DNA from: Azospirillum formosense
GTDB lineage: Bacteria; Pseudomonadota; Alphaproteobacteria; Azospirillales; Azospirillaceae
NCBI RefSeq assembly: GCF_040500525.1
Contig: NZ_CP159405.1
Span: 62,001-126,000 of the forward strand
Direction of reading: 5' to 3'
DNA length: 64,000 nucleotides
Of the stretch, positions 7,432 through 18,212 are shown piece after piece. Within the stretch, counting starts at the first letter, position 1, and every line of letters starts with the position of its first letter. The position numbers were made by a program, and so were the translations under genes. Below the pieces are notes generated by a model. It had not been told where the DNA came from, searched no databases, and saw only the letters and a program-made list of their open reading frames with translations.

Positions 7432-9021
7432 ATGCTGAACACGCCGCGCAGCCGCCGGGGAATGGTCACCTCCCCGCATCATCTCGCCAGCCAGGCCGGG
7501 CTCCAGATCCTGCGCGACGGCGGCACCGCCGTCGAGGCGGCGGTCGCGGTCGCCGCGGCTCTGGCCGTCGTCTACCCGCACATGACCGGCATCGGCGGCG
7601 ACGGCTTCTGGCTGATCGCCGAGCCGGGGCGCGATCCCGTCGCCATCGACGCCTGCGGCGGGGCGGGTAAGGCGGTCTCGCTCGACCTCTACCGGCGCCA
7701 CGGCCACGAGACGGTGCCCTGGCGCGGGCCGCTGGCGGCGAACACGGTCGCCGGCACCATCGACGGCTGGCGCGAGGCGCTGGCCGTCAGCGCCGGCTGG
7801 GCCGCCCCGCTGCCGCTCGCCCGCATCCTTGAGGAGGCCATCGCCCACGCCGAGCAGGGCATCCCGGTCACCGCCAGCCAGGAAGGGCTGACCCGCCAGA
7901 AGCTGCACGAATTGAAGGACGTTCCCGGCTTCAAGGACACCTTCCTGCCGGGCGGCGCCGTGCCGCTGGAAGGCTCCACGCTGAAGCAGCCGGCGCTGGC
8001 CGCCACGCTGCGCCGGCTGGCGGCGGAGGGTCTGGACAGCTTCTACCGCGGGCCGCTCGCCGCCTCCATCGCGGCGGATCTGCAGCGCGCCGGCTCGCCG
8101 GTGGACGCGGCGGATCTCGCGGCCCACGCGGCGCACCGCCGCCCGGCCCTGTCGGTGGGCGTGCGCGGGGCGCGGCTGTTCAACCACCCGCCGCCGACGC
8201 AGGGTCTGGCCTCGCTGATGATCCTCGCCTTGTTCGACCGGCTGGGCGTGACCGAGGGCGAAGGCTTTGACCACATCCACGGTCTGATCGAGGCGACCAA
8301 GCAGGCCTTCCTGGTGCGCGACCGCGAGGTCGGCGACCCGGTCTACATGGGACGGGAGGCCCAGACGTTTCTCGACGACGCGGTGCTGGACGGTCTGGCC
8401 GCCAACATCGACCGCGCCCGCGCGCTGCCCTGGCCGCATGTCGCCAAGCCGGGCGACACGGTGTGGCTGGGCGTGATCGACGGGCAGGGCCGCGCCGTCA
8501 GCATGATCCAGAGCGTCTATTTCGAATTCGGCTCGGGCCTCGTCCTGCCGGAGACCGGGATCACTTGGCAGAACCGTGGCGCCTCCTTCCGTCTGGCGGA
8601 GGATGGCTGGAACGCGCTGGCTCCGGGGCGCAAGCCCTTCCACACGCTGAACCCGGCGATGGCCCGCTTCGACGACGGGCGCGGCATGGTCTACGGCACC
8701 ATGGGCGGGGAGGGGCAGCCGCAGACCCAGGCCGCCGTCTTCTCCCGCTACGGGATGTTCGGGCAGGGCCTGCAGGCCGCCGTCACCGCGCCGCGCTGGC
8801 TGCTCGGCCGCACCTGGGGCGAGGACAGCGTGACGCTGAAGCTGGAAAGCCGCTTCGACCCCGCCCTGGTCGCCGCCCTGCGCGACGCCGGGCACGCGGT
8901 CGAACTGCTCGACCCGTTCACGAGCACCATGGGGCATGCGGGCGCCATCGTCCGCCATGCCGACGGAACGCTGGAGGGGGCGACCGATCCCCGCAGCGAC
9001 GGCGCGGTCGCCGCCTGGTGA
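7432..9021 (+). CDS. Ntn hydrolase of the gamma-glutamyltransferase family, oxamate amidohydrolase (HpxW)-like
   Basis: A 529-residue, probably cytoplasmic, self-cleaving Ntn hydrolase. The autocatalytic nucleophile is expected at Thr343 in PGDTVWLGVID, followed by the family block SMIQSVYFEFGSGLVLP and GTMGGEGQPQTQAAV. The length and the QNRGASF and GGEGQPQTQ motifs match the HpxW oxamate amidohydrolase branch (oxamate to oxalate and ammonia) better than periplasmic glutathione-processing GGTs, and no signal peptide is present. The ATG at 7432 was chosen because the residues upstream are not family-like. HpxZ-like and AllG-like genes lie downstream and support an oxamate or related amide substrate. 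Confidence 0.8.
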   Translation: MLNTPRSRRGMVTSPHHLASQAGLQILRDGGTAVEAAVAVAAALAVVYPHMTGIGGDGFWLIAEPGRDPVAIDACGGAGKAVSLDLYRRHGHETVPWRGPLAANTVAGTIDGWREALAVSAGWAAPLPLARILEEAIAHAEQGIPVTASQEGLTRQKLHELKDVPGFKDTFLPGGAVPLEGSTLKQPALAATLRRLAAEGLDSFYRGPLAASIAADLQRAGSPVDAADLAAHAAHRRPALSVGVRGARLFNHPPPTQGLASLMILALFDRLGVTEGEGFDHIHGLIEATKQAFLVRDREVGDPVYMGREAQTFLDDAVLDGLAANIDRARALPWPHVAKPGDTVWLGVIDGQGRAVSMIQSVYFEFGSGLVLPETGITWQNRGASFRLAEDGWNALAPGRKPFHTLNPAMARFDDGRGMVYGTMGGEGQPQTQAAVFSRYGMFGQGLQAAVTAPRWLLGRTWGEDSVTLKLESRFDPALVAALRDAGHAVELLDPFTSTMGHAGAIVRHADGTLEGATDPRSDGAVAAW

Positions 9022-9065
9022 CCGCCGAACCGAGGCACAATCAAGAACAGAGGGGGTTAGACGAC

Positions 9066-10220
9066 ATGCGGACGATGAAGACCACGGCGTTGCTTCTGAG
9101 CGCCGCGCTGCTGGCGCCGGGCGTGGCCTTTGCGCAGGAGACGATCAAGATCGGCGTGACCCAGCCGCTGACCGGCGCGGTCGCCGCGTCAGGCAACTAC
9201 GTGGCCAACGGCGCGCGGGTGGCGGAGGAGGTCGTGAACGCCAACGGCGGCGTTCTCGGCAAGAAGATCCAGCTGATCATCGAGGACAACAAGAGCAACC
9301 CGAAGGAGGCCGTCGCCTCCGCCGAGAAGCTGATCGTGCGCGACAAGGTCCCGGTGCTGATGGGCGCCTGGAGTTCCACCTTCACCCTGGCGGTGATGCC
9401 GAAGCTGGTGGAGTACGGCGTGCCGCTGGTGGTCGAGACCTCCTCCTCGACCAAGATCACCACCTCGGGCAACCCGTGGGTCTTCCGCATCGCCCCGACC
9501 TCCGCCATGGAGGCCAAGTCCTTCGCGGAGAAGCTGGACCATTTCCAGCCGGCCATCCAGAAGGCTGATTTCCTGGCGGTGAACAACGACTTCGGGCGCG
9601 GCTCGGCGGACGAGTTCCGCAAGATGCTCCAGGCCAAGGGCGTCAAGATCGGCGTCACCGAGACGATGGCGCCGGAGGCCACCGACCTGTCGGCCCAGCT
9701 TTCCAGCATCAAGCAGTCGGGCGGCGACACGCTGTTCGTCACCACCGGCGTCGAGCAGATCACCCTGATCCTGAAGCAGGCGGCCGAGCTGCGCCTGCCG
9801 CACCGGATCATCACCAACGGTGGTTCCTCCTCCCCCGACCAGCTCATCGCACAGGCGGGCGCGGCGGCGGACGGCGGCTACTTCACCCTGTTCTTCGCCC
9901 CCTGGTTCCCGGAGAAGGCGGTGCACCCGACGGTCGCCAAGACCTTCGTCGATGGCTGGAACAAGAAGGGCTACGACTTCGCCGGCCTGACCGAGGGCTA
10001 CCGCGGCTTTGACGGCATCATGACCATCGTGGAAGCCATCAAGACGGCCGGCAAGGCCGAGCCGCAGGCCATCCGCGACGCGCTGTGGACGGTGAAGCTG
10101 GCCGGCGTGAACGGCGACATCGCCTTCAAGAAGGACGGCCCGGAGGGCAAGGAGAGCGGCCAGAACGAGGCCAACGTCTACGTCGTCCAGGTGAAGGACG
10201 GCAAGGTGACGATGCCGTAA
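9066..10220 (+). CDS. Periplasmic binding protein of the second Liv-type ABC transporter
   Basis: A 384-residue Peripla_BP_6 protein with a signal peptide (residues 1 to about 23, ending AFAQ), followed by ETIKIGVTQPLTGAVAASGNYV and GVLGKKIQLIIEDNKSNP. The ligand-contact loop VPVLMGAWSSTFTLAVMP differs from that of the binding protein at 3118-4254, so a different ligand is likely. An AGAGGGGG ribosome site precedes the ATG. It sits directly after the oxamate-hydrolase-like gene and before the permeases, which suggests import of the compound that this island degrades. Confidence 0.88.
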   Translation: MRTMKTTALLLSAALLAPGVAFAQETIKIGVTQPLTGAVAASGNYVANGARVAEEVVNANGGVLGKKIQLIIEDNKSNPKEAVASAEKLIVRDKVPVLMGAWSSTFTLAVMPKLVEYGVPLVVETSSSTKITTSGNPWVFRIAPTSAMEAKSFAEKLDHFQPAIQKADFLAVNNDFGRGSADEFRKMLQAKGVKIGVTETMAPEATDLSAQLSSIKQSGGDTLFVTTGVEQITLILKQAAELRLPHRIITNGGSSSPDQLIAQAGAAADGGYFTLFFAPWFPEKAVHPTVAKTFVDGWNKKGYDFAGLTEGYRGFDGIMTIVEAIKTAGKAEPQAIRDALWTVKLAGVNGDIAFKKDGPEGKESGQNEANVYVVQVKDGKVTMP

Positions 10221-10231
10221 CCGGCTTCACC

Positions 10232-10377
10232 GCCCTCTCCCGCCCCGGGAGAGGGAAGGGGCCCGCGCCGCAGGCGCGGGGAGGGTGAGGGGCGTACGAG
10301 GATCAAGGCGCTGATCCTCGGGCGACCCTCACCCGTCGCCTTCGGCGCCACCCTCTCCCGGGATGGAAGAGGGGAAG
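10232..10377. repeat. Intergenic GC-rich palindromic repeat, family B
   Basis: A long compound hairpin. CCCTCTCCCGCCCCGGGAGAGGG forms one stem, GGGTGAGGG pairs with CCCTCACCC, and the centre carries GAGGATCAAGGC-GCTGATCCTC. Full relatives lie at 42591-42733 and 47403-47545, with a fragment at 18149-18173. It lies between the binding protein and livH, where it could lower expression of the downstream permease genes relative to the binding protein. Confidence 0.65.
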
Positions 10378-10391
10378 TAAGGAGACACGCG

Positions 10392-11264
10392 GTGGAAGCG
10401 CATCTGCAGCACCTTTTGAACGCCGTGGTCCTGGGGGGGACCTACGCGCTGCTGGGAATCGGCCTGACGCTGATCTTCGGCATCATGCGCGTGGTCAACT
10501 TCACCCATGGCGAGCTTTACACTTTCGGCGCCTACATGGCCTACATGCTGGCCGGGATGATGGGGCTGAACTTCTTCATGTCCCTGGCGATGGCCGCCGT
10601 TTTGGGCATGGCGCTGGGGGCGCTGATCGAATTCACGCTGCTGCGCCCGCTGAAGGGTGCGGACATCGACACCACCATGCTGGTGATGATCGGCGCCGGC
10701 ATCGCCATGCAGGCCGGCGAGCAGCTCGTCTGGGGCGGTGTGGCGAAGTCGGTGCCCAGCCCCTTCCCGACCGAGCCGGTGGTGCTGGGGTCGGTGTCGG
10801 TGGGCATGAACCGGCTGTTCGTCCTGGGCGTGGCATTGCTGCTGCTGGGCGGCTTCTACCTGCTCATCAACCGGACCAAGCTGGGCGTGGCCATGCGCGC
10901 CACCTTCCAGGACCCGGACACGGCGGCGCTGATGGGGGTCAACCGCGGGCTGATGTACACGCTGACCTTCGCGCTCGGCTCCGGCCTCGCCGCCACGGCG
11001 GGGGCGCTGCTCGGCCCGATCTTCGTGGTCACGCCGACCATGGGCGATCTGGTGGCGCTGAAGGCCTTCGCCATCGTCATCCTGGGCGGGCTGGGCAACA
11101 TCCCTGGCGCCACCATCGGCGGCTTCGTCCTGGCGCTCGCCGAGGAATTCGGCGCCGGCTACCTGTCGTCGGGCTACCGCGACGCCATGGGCTTCATCCT
11201 CATCATCGCCGTGCTGATCGTGCGGCCCCAGGGTCTCTTCGCCATGAAAGAGCGGATCGGATGA
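10392..11264 (+). CDS. livH: ABC transporter permease LivH (second system)
   Basis: A 290-residue permease with GLTLIFGIMRVVNFTHGELYTFG, LGVAMRATFQDPDTAALMGV and the terminal IVRPQGLFAMKERI. The start is GTG at 10392, nine bases after an AAGGAG ribosome site; no in-frame ATG is better placed. Its stop overlaps the start of livM by four bases. It forms the pore with LivM for the ligand delivered by the protein at 9066-10220. Confidence 0.92.
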   Translation: MEAHLQHLLNAVVLGGTYALLGIGLTLIFGIMRVVNFTHGELYTFGAYMAYMLAGMMGLNFFMSLAMAAVLGMALGALIEFTLLRPLKGADIDTTMLVMIGAGIAMQAGEQLVWGGVAKSVPSPFPTEPVVLGSVSVGMNRLFVLGVALLLLGGFYLLINRTKLGVAMRATFQDPDTAALMGVNRGLMYTLTFALGSGLAATAGALLGPIFVVTPTMGDLVALKAFAIVILGGLGNIPGATIGGFVLALAEEFGAGYLSSGYRDAMGFILIIAVLIVRPQGLFAMKERIG

Positions 11265-12298
11265 CGACGCGTCTCCTCCCCTGGCTGTTCGTTCTGGTCA
11301 TGGCGGTCGGGCCGCTGTGGCTGGGCGACCAGTACATCCTCTACGTCCTGACCTCGACCGGCATCTTCATCATCGGGGCGATGAGCCTGAACCTGCTGCT
11401 CGGCTACACCGGGCAGCTCAGCCTCGGCCACATCGCCTTCTTCGGGATCGGGGCCTACACCAGCGCGCTGCTGTCGCTGGGCTTCGACCTGGATCTCGGC
11501 GGGGCGGAACCCTTCGTGCTGGGGCCGCAGCCGGTGTGGATCGCCTTCCTCGGCGGCATCCTGATGGCGGCGCTGTTCGGCTTCCTGATCGGCAAGCTCG
11601 CCTTCCGGGTGCGCGGGGCCTACTTCGTCATCGTCACCATCAGCTTCGCCCAGGTCATGCGCATGGTCGCGCTGAACTGGGTGGACCTGACCGAGGGGCC
11701 GATGGCGCTGAACAACATCCCGCCGCTGTCGGTCTGGCTGCCGTGGGACGGGGTGATCCCGCTCTACAAGAAGGAATACAATTACCTTCTGGTGCTGGCG
11801 GTCGCGGTGGTCTGCTTCCTGGTGATCCAGCGGCTGGTGCAGTCGCGGGTGGGCCGGGCGCTGGTGGCGCTGCGCGAGAACGAGTCGCTGGCGCGCTCGG
11901 TCGGGATCGACGTGACGCGCTATCTGGTCGTCGCCACGGTGATCGCGGCGGGCATGGCCGGGGCCGCGGGCGGGCTCTACACCCACTACATCCGCATCGT
12001 CGACCCGGACGTCTTCATGTTCATCTACACGGTGACCATGGTCATCATGGTGGTGACGGGCGGCAAGGGCACGCTGGCCGGACCGATCGTCGGCGGCCTC
12101 GCCTTCGGCATCCTGCCCGAGGTGCTGCGTGAAGTGGCGCGGCCCGAGGTGCAGTGGATCATCTACGGCGTCGCCATGATCGTGGTCGTCTTCTTCCTGC
12201 CGCAGGGCATCGTCCCGGCGGTGAAGACCTGGGTCGCCGGCCGCCGCAAGCGCGTCGCCGGGACGGCGCTGGGCCTGCGCAAGGAGACCTCGGCATGA
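11261..12298 (+). CDS. livM: ABC transporter permease LivM (second system)
   Basis: A 345-residue membrane permease. LLGYTGQLSLGHIAFFGIGAYTSALLS and RENESLARSVGIDVTRYLV are the LivM landmarks, with PQGIVPAVK near the C-terminus and a basic tail. It is coupled to livH and livG by ATGA overlaps at both ends, so the subunits are made in fixed ratio. It is about 20 residues longer than the livM at 1174-2145, mainly through a longer loop around residues 70-85. Confidence 0.92.
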   Translation: MTTRLLPWLFVLVMAVGPLWLGDQYILYVLTSTGIFIIGAMSLNLLLGYTGQLSLGHIAFFGIGAYTSALLSLGFDLDLGGAEPFVLGPQPVWIAFLGGILMAALFGFLIGKLAFRVRGAYFVIVTISFAQVMRMVALNWVDLTEGPMALNNIPPLSVWLPWDGVIPLYKKEYNYLLVLAVAVVCFLVIQRLVQSRVGRALVALRENESLARSVGIDVTRYLVVATVIAAGMAGAAGGLYTHYIRIVDPDVFMFIYTVTMVIMVVTGGKGTLAGPIVGGLAFGILPEVLREVARPEVQWIIYGVAMIVVVFFLPQGIVPAVKTWVAGRRKRVAGTALGLRKETSA

Positions 12299-13084
12299 GC
12301 CTCGCCCTCGACGAATCCGCCGCGCCAATCCTTGAGGTGCGCGAGGTTGCCGTCCACTTCAGCGGCCTGATCGCCATCGCCTCGATGAGCTTCGCCGTGC
12401 CGGAGGGGGAGATCGTCAGCCTGATCGGCCCCAACGGGGCGGGCAAGACGACGGCCTTCAACGTCATTACCGGCTTCCTGAAGCCAACCGGTGGCAAGGT
12501 GCTGTTCCGCGGCACCGACCTGACGCGCCTGTCCTCCAACCGCATCGCCGGCCTGGGCGTCGTGCGCACCTTCCAGCGCACCAGCATCTTCGCCGGCTGC
12601 ACCGTCTTCGACAACGTGCTGACCGGGATGCACCGGCAGGGCCGGGCGGAGACCTGGGGGGCACTGCTGCGGCTCGCCTCGGTGCGGGCGGAGACGGAGC
12701 GGATGCGGGCGGCGGTGGCCGAGATCCTGGCCTTCGTCGGCCTGTCGCACCGCGCCGACGAGCTGGCCGGCAACCTCGCCTACGGTGAGCAGCGGCTGCT
12801 CGGCATCGCCATCGCGCTGGCCGCCGACCCCAAGCTGCTGCTGCTGGACGAGCCGGCGGCCGGGCTGAACCCGTCGGAGACGGAGGCCTTCATGGGCGTC
12901 GTCCAGCGCATCCGGGACCGCGGCGTGACCATCCTGCTGGTGGAGCACGACATGCGCATGGTGATGACCATCTCCGACCGCGTGGTGGTGCTGAACCACG
13001 GGCGCATCATCGCCGAAGGCCCGCCGGAGGTCATCCGCGCCAACCCGGACGTGATCCAGGCCTATCTGGGCCAGGGGGTGAAGC

Positions 13085-13098
<14 letters not shown>
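12295..13098 (+). CDS. livG: ABC transporter ATPase LivG (second system)
   Basis: A 267-residue ATPase: Walker A GPNGAGKTT, the LivG segment VVRTFQRTSIFAGCTVFDNVLTG, signature LAYGEQRLLGIAIAL, Walker B LLLLDEPAAGLNPSE and H-loop LVEHDMR. The start at 12295 is fixed by the ATGA overlap with livM. The gene overlaps livF by 14 bases. Together with livF it powers the importer of this catabolic island. Confidence 0.93.
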
Positions 13099-13789
<691 letters not shown>

Positions 13790-13810
13790 GAAAAAAGAGA
13801 GGGTCAGGGA

Positions 13811-16180
13811 ATGGGAGAGGTTAGCACCGCTGGATCGGGCGCCGGTTCCGGTGTCGGCGCCAGGGTCCGCCGCAAGGAGGACGACCGGCTGCTGCGCGGG
13901 CGGGGCCGCTTCGTCGGCGACATCGCCCTGGTCGGCATGAAGGAGCTGGCCTTCGTGCGCAGCCCGGTCGCCCACGCGACCATCACCGGCATCGAGATTC
14001 CGGAGGAGCACCGCGGCGCCGTCTTCACCTGGGCGGACCTGGCGGCGGGCGGCGTCAAGCCGATCCGCGCCGTGTCGGGCCTGCCCGGCTTCAAGGTGTC
14101 GGAGCAGCCGGCGCTGGCCGACGGCAAGGTGCGCTTCGTCGGCGAGCCGGTGGCCGTCTGCGTCGCCGCCACCCGCGCCGAGGCCGAGGACATCGCGGCG
14201 TCCGTCTTCGTCGATTACGCCGAGCTGCCGGTGAATGCCGACATGCTGGAGGCGGTGAAGCCCGGCGCGCCCAGGGTGCACGACCATTGGCCGGACAACG
14301 TCTTCCTGGAGACCAACGTCGGCGGCAACATCGCGGAGATCGCCGCCACCGCCCCGGTGAAGGTGTCGCGGACCATCCGCACGGCGCGCCAATGCATGGT
14401 GCCGCTGGAGGGCAAGGGCGTGGTCGCCCACTGGGACCGCCATGTCGAACAGCTCGTCCTGACCACCTCCACCCAGATGCCGCACATCGTGCGCGCCGGC
14501 CTGTCGGAATGCCTGGACCTCGACCAGGGGCTGATCCGCGTGGTGGCGCCGGACGTCGGCGGCGGCTTCGGCTGGAAGGGCCTGCTCCAGCCCGAGGAGA
14601 TCGTGGCCGCCTGGATCGCCATGCGCCTCGACCGCCCCGTCCGCTGGACCGAGGACCGGCGGGAGCATCTGGTGGCCGCCGCCAACGCCCGCGAGCACCA
14701 TTACGAGATCACCGCCTACGCCGACGCGCGCGGGCGGCTGCTGGGGATCGAGGCCGACGCCTGGGTCGATGCCGGGGCCTACTCCGTCTATCCCTTCTCG
14801 GCCTGCCTGGAAGCGGCGCAGGTCGGCAGCATCCTGCCCGGCCCCTACGACTTCGCGCATTACCGCTGCCGCACCTTCTCCGTCTGCACCAACAAGCCGC
14901 CGATCGTGCCTTATCGCGGCGTGGCGCGCACCGGCGTGTGCTTCGCCATGGAGCAGATGATCGACGCCGTGGCCGACGCCGTTGGGCGGGAGCCGTGGCA
15001 GGTGCGGCTGGAAAACCTCGTCCCGCCGGAGAAGATGCCCTTCGACAACGTGACGCGGAAGCATTTCGACAGCGGCGACTATCCCGAATCCGTCCGCCGC
15101 GCCGTCGCCGCCATCGAGCTTGACGGCTGGCGCGCCCGCCAGAAAAACGGAGAGGCGGACGGCCGGCTGATCGGCGTCGGCTTCGCCACCTATTGCGAGC
15201 AGTCGGCCCACGGCACCGCCGTCTATCACGGCTGGGGCATCCCCATGGTGCCGGGGCACGAACAGGCGCAGGCCCGCATCACCCCGGACGGCGGGCTGGA
15301 GCTGCGCGTCGGCGTGCAGTCGCACGGCCAGAGCATGGAGACCACCTTCGCCCAGGTCGCCCACGAGGTGCTGGGCATCCCGCTGGAGAAGATCAAGCTG
15401 GTGCACGGCGACACCGGCCTGACGCCCTATTCGACGGGCACCTGGGGGTCGCGCAGCATGGTCATGGCCGGCGGTGCCGTCGCCACCGCCTGCCGCACGC
15501 TCGCCGAGCGGCTGCGCCGGATCGGCGCGCATCTGATGCAGGCCGGGCCGGACGGGGTGGTTCTGGAGGAAGGGGCGGTGAAGGCCGGGGCCGCCGCGGT
15601 GACGATCCGCGAGATCGCCCACACCTGGTACCGCGCGCCGCAGCTCCTCCCCGCCGACGTGGACCGGGGCGGGCTGGAGGTCACCGCCGGCTACAAGCCG
15701 GGCAGCGACCACGGCACCTTCTCCTACGCCACCCACGCCGTGGCGGTGGCCGTGGACCCGGAGATCGGGCAGGTCGAAATCCTCGACTACGTGGTGGTCG
15801 AGGACGCCGGGACCATGGTCAACCCGATGGTCGTCGACGGCCAGATCTACGGCGGCGTTGCCCAGGGCGTCGGCACCGCGCTCTACGAGCGGATGCCCTA
15901 CGACGCGGAGGGCCAGCCGCTCGCCTCCACCTTCGCGGATTACCTGATCCCCGGTTTCACCGAGGTCCCGCACGTGAGGATCATCCACATGCTGACCCCC
16001 TCGCCCTACACCGAGTTCGGCGTGAAGGGCATCGGCGAGGGTGGCGCGATCGCCCCGCCGGCGGCGATCTGCAACGCCATCAACGACGCGCTGAAGCCAC
16101 TGGAGGTCATCGTGACGAACGCGCCGATGACTCCGGAGGTCATCCTTGCCGCCATCGCCGAAACGCGGGGTGCGGCATGA
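13811..16180 (+). CDS. Xanthine dehydrogenase/CO dehydrogenase-family molybdopterin-binding large subunit
   Basis: A 789-residue MoCo-binding catalytic subunit, similar in length to CoxL/CutL. Seen: the N-terminal RRKEDDRLLRGRGRFVGDI, the VAPDVGGGFGWKG cofactor loop, PYRGVARTG in the active-site loop, and the terminal catalytic glutamate motif GIGEGGAIAPPAAICNAI. The loop is neither the AYxCSFR motif of true aerobic CO dehydrogenase nor the AYxGAGR form-II motif, so oxidation of CO is unlikely; hydroxylation of an N-heterocycle, purine-like compound or aldehyde is more probable. It acts with the FAD and 2Fe-2S subunits encoded next, joined by ATGA overlaps. Confidence 0.88.
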   Translation: MGEVSTAGSGAGSGVGARVRRKEDDRLLRGRGRFVGDIALVGMKELAFVRSPVAHATITGIEIPEEHRGAVFTWADLAAGGVKPIRAVSGLPGFKVSEQPALADGKVRFVGEPVAVCVAATRAEAEDIAASVFVDYAELPVNADMLEAVKPGAPRVHDHWPDNVFLETNVGGNIAEIAATAPVKVSRTIRTARQCMVPLEGKGVVAHWDRHVEQLVLTTSTQMPHIVRAGLSECLDLDQGLIRVVAPDVGGGFGWKGLLQPEEIVAAWIAMRLDRPVRWTEDRREHLVAAANAREHHYEITAYADARGRLLGIEADAWVDAGAYSVYPFSACLEAAQVGSILPGPYDFAHYRCRTFSVCTNKPPIVPYRGVARTGVCFAMEQMIDAVADAVGREPWQVRLENLVPPEKMPFDNVTRKHFDSGDYPESVRRAVAAIELDGWRARQKNGEADGRLIGVGFATYCEQSAHGTAVYHGWGIPMVPGHEQAQARITPDGGLELRVGVQSHGQSMETTFAQVAHEVLGIPLEKIKLVHGDTGLTPYSTGTWGSRSMVMAGGAVATACRTLAERLRRIGAHLMQAGPDGVVLEEGAVKAGAAAVTIREIAHTWYRAPQLLPADVDRGGLEVTAGYKPGSDHGTFSYATHAVAVAVDPEIGQVEILDYVVVEDAGTMVNPMVVDGQIYGGVAQGVGTALYERMPYDAEGQPLASTFADYLIPGFTEVPHVRIIHMLTPSPYTEFGVKGIGEGGAIAPPAAICNAINDALKPLEVIVTNAPMTPEVILAAIAETRGAA

Positions 16181-16985
16181 AGGCGGTCGATTTCGACTAC
16201 GCGCAGCCGGCGACGCTGGACGCGGCGCTGGAGCTTCTGGCGCGCGAGGACGTGATGGTGCGGCCCGTCGCGGGTTCGCAGTCGCTCGGCCCCATGCTGA
16301 ACCTGCGGCTGGCCCAGCCGGAGCTGCTGGTGGACATCACCCGCATCGCCGAGCTTCGGACGATCCGTCGGGAAGGCGACCGGCTGGTCATCGGCGCCTG
16401 CGTCACCCACGCGCGGCTGGAGGACGGCGACTACCCGGACGTGACGCGCGGCGTTCTGCCGTCCGTGGCGGCGGTGATCGCCTACCGCGCGGTGCGCAAC
16501 CGCGGCACCATCGGCGGCAGCCTCGCCCACGCCGATCCGGCGGCGGACTGGGTGAACGTGCTGACCGCGCTCGGCGCCGACGTGGTGATCGCGGGCCGAA
16601 GCGGGCGGCGCAGCGTGCCGATGACCGACTTCATCCTCGGCGTGTTCGAGACGGCGTTGCAGCCGGGCGAGATCGTCGCGGAAATCCATGTCCCCGCCCT
16701 GTCCGACCGGGCGCGCTGGGGCTATTACAAGGTCTGCCGCAAGACCGGCGAGTTCTCCCACGCCACCGGGGCGGTGCTGATCGACCCGGCCCGCGGCGTC
16801 CAGCGCTGCGTCGCCGGTGCGACCTCCGGCAAGCCGGTGGTGATCGACGGCCCGGCCCTGTTCGAGGGCGGCTGCACCGAAGCGGCGATGGCGGCGCATC
16901 TCGCCGGCAGCCCCGCCGCGGACGACCCCATCGCCCTTCGGACCCACACCGTCGCGCTGAAGCGCGCCATCGCGCAGGTGATGTC

Positions 16986-16989
<4 letters not shown>
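16177..16989 (+). CDS. FAD-binding medium subunit of the molybdenum hydroxylase
   Basis: A 270-residue CoxM/CutM-type subunit with the two FAD-contact motifs of this family: AGSQSLGPMLNLRLAQP near residue 30 and NRGTIGGSLAHADPAADW near residue 108. It passes electrons from the 2Fe-2S subunit through FAD to an acceptor. The start is set by the ATGA overlap with the large subunit, and the stop overlaps the small subunit in the same way. Length is normal. Confidence 0.88.
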
Positions 16990-17474
<485 letters not shown>

Positions 17475-17478
17475 GCCC

Positions 17479-18147
17479 ATGCCGACCATGACCCAGACCC
17501 TTGCCGTCAATTTCCCGCGCGCCCGCGTCTGGCCGCTGCTCGGCGACGTGGAGCAGGTGATGTCCTGCATGCCCGGCGCCTCGCTGACCAAGCCGCGCGA
17601 GGGCGACCGCATCTTCGGGCAGATGCGCGTGAAGCTCGGCCCCATCGCCGCCGTCTTCGCGGGGGAGGGCACGCTGGCGATGGACGAGGCGACCCACACC
17701 GGCGTCATCCACGGCCAGGGCACGGACCCCAAGAACAACTCCCGCGCCAAGGCCGACGTGACCTTTTCGGTTTTGGAAGAGGGTGCGGGGACGCGCATCG
17801 ACCTGACCGTCGATTTCACCCTGACAGGCGTGCTGGCCCAGTTCAGCCGCGGCGCCATCGTTCAGGAGATCGCCAACCGCCTGACCGCCGAGTTCGCCCG
17901 CAACCTGGAAGCCAAGCTGGCGGCGAGCGCACCGGCGGAGGTGATGGCGGCTGCGTCTTCGGACACGGCGGCCGCCCCGGTTCCCGAGCCTGCCGCCGAG
18001 TCCGCCCCCGAACCGACCCCCGAGCCGGCCCCCGAGCCAGCCAAGGAACTGAACGCTGGCAATCTGCTGTGGGTGATGCTGAAAGACTGGCTGCGTGGCC
18101 TGTTCGGCGGCCGCTCTCTGCAAAACAACCACAGCCGTTCCCGATAA
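17479..18147 (+). CDS. CoxG-like SRPBCC protein (molybdenum hydroxylase accessory)
   Basis: A 222-residue protein. Residues 1 to about 150 are a CoxG/SRPBCC fold (LAVNFPRARVWPLLGDVEQVMSCMPGA, MRVKLGPIAAVFAGEGTL). A linker of roughly 25 residues rich in Pro and Glu follows, and the C-terminus ends in a hydrophobic/amphipathic segment NLLWVMLKDWLRGLFGG. In CO dehydrogenase systems CoxG is involved in membrane recruitment of the enzyme; the linker plus tail here fits a membrane-tethering role by inference. The start at 17479 is four bases after the small-subunit stop. Confidence 0.83.
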   Translation: MPTMTQTLAVNFPRARVWPLLGDVEQVMSCMPGASLTKPREGDRIFGQMRVKLGPIAAVFAGEGTLAMDEATHTGVIHGQGTDPKNNSRAKADVTFSVLEEGAGTRIDLTVDFTLTGVLAQFSRGAIVQEIANRLTAEFARNLEAKLAASAPAEVMAAASSDTAAAPVPEPAAESAPEPTPEPAPEPAKELNAGNLLWVMLKDWLRGLFGGRSLQNNHSRSR

Positions 18148-18148
18148 T

Positions 18149-18173
18149 CCCTCTTCCGCCCCGGGAGAGGGAG
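18149..18173. repeat. Fragment of family-B palindromic repeat
   Basis: CCCTCTTCCGCCCCGGGAGAGGGAG matches the first stem of the family-B elements (see 10232-10377) but lacks the remainder. It occupies most of the short gap between the CoxG-like and amidase genes. Confidence 0.5.
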
Positions 18174-18212
18174 TGCCGTGCCGTTTCCGAACGTGAGATT
18201 GACCACCGCATC

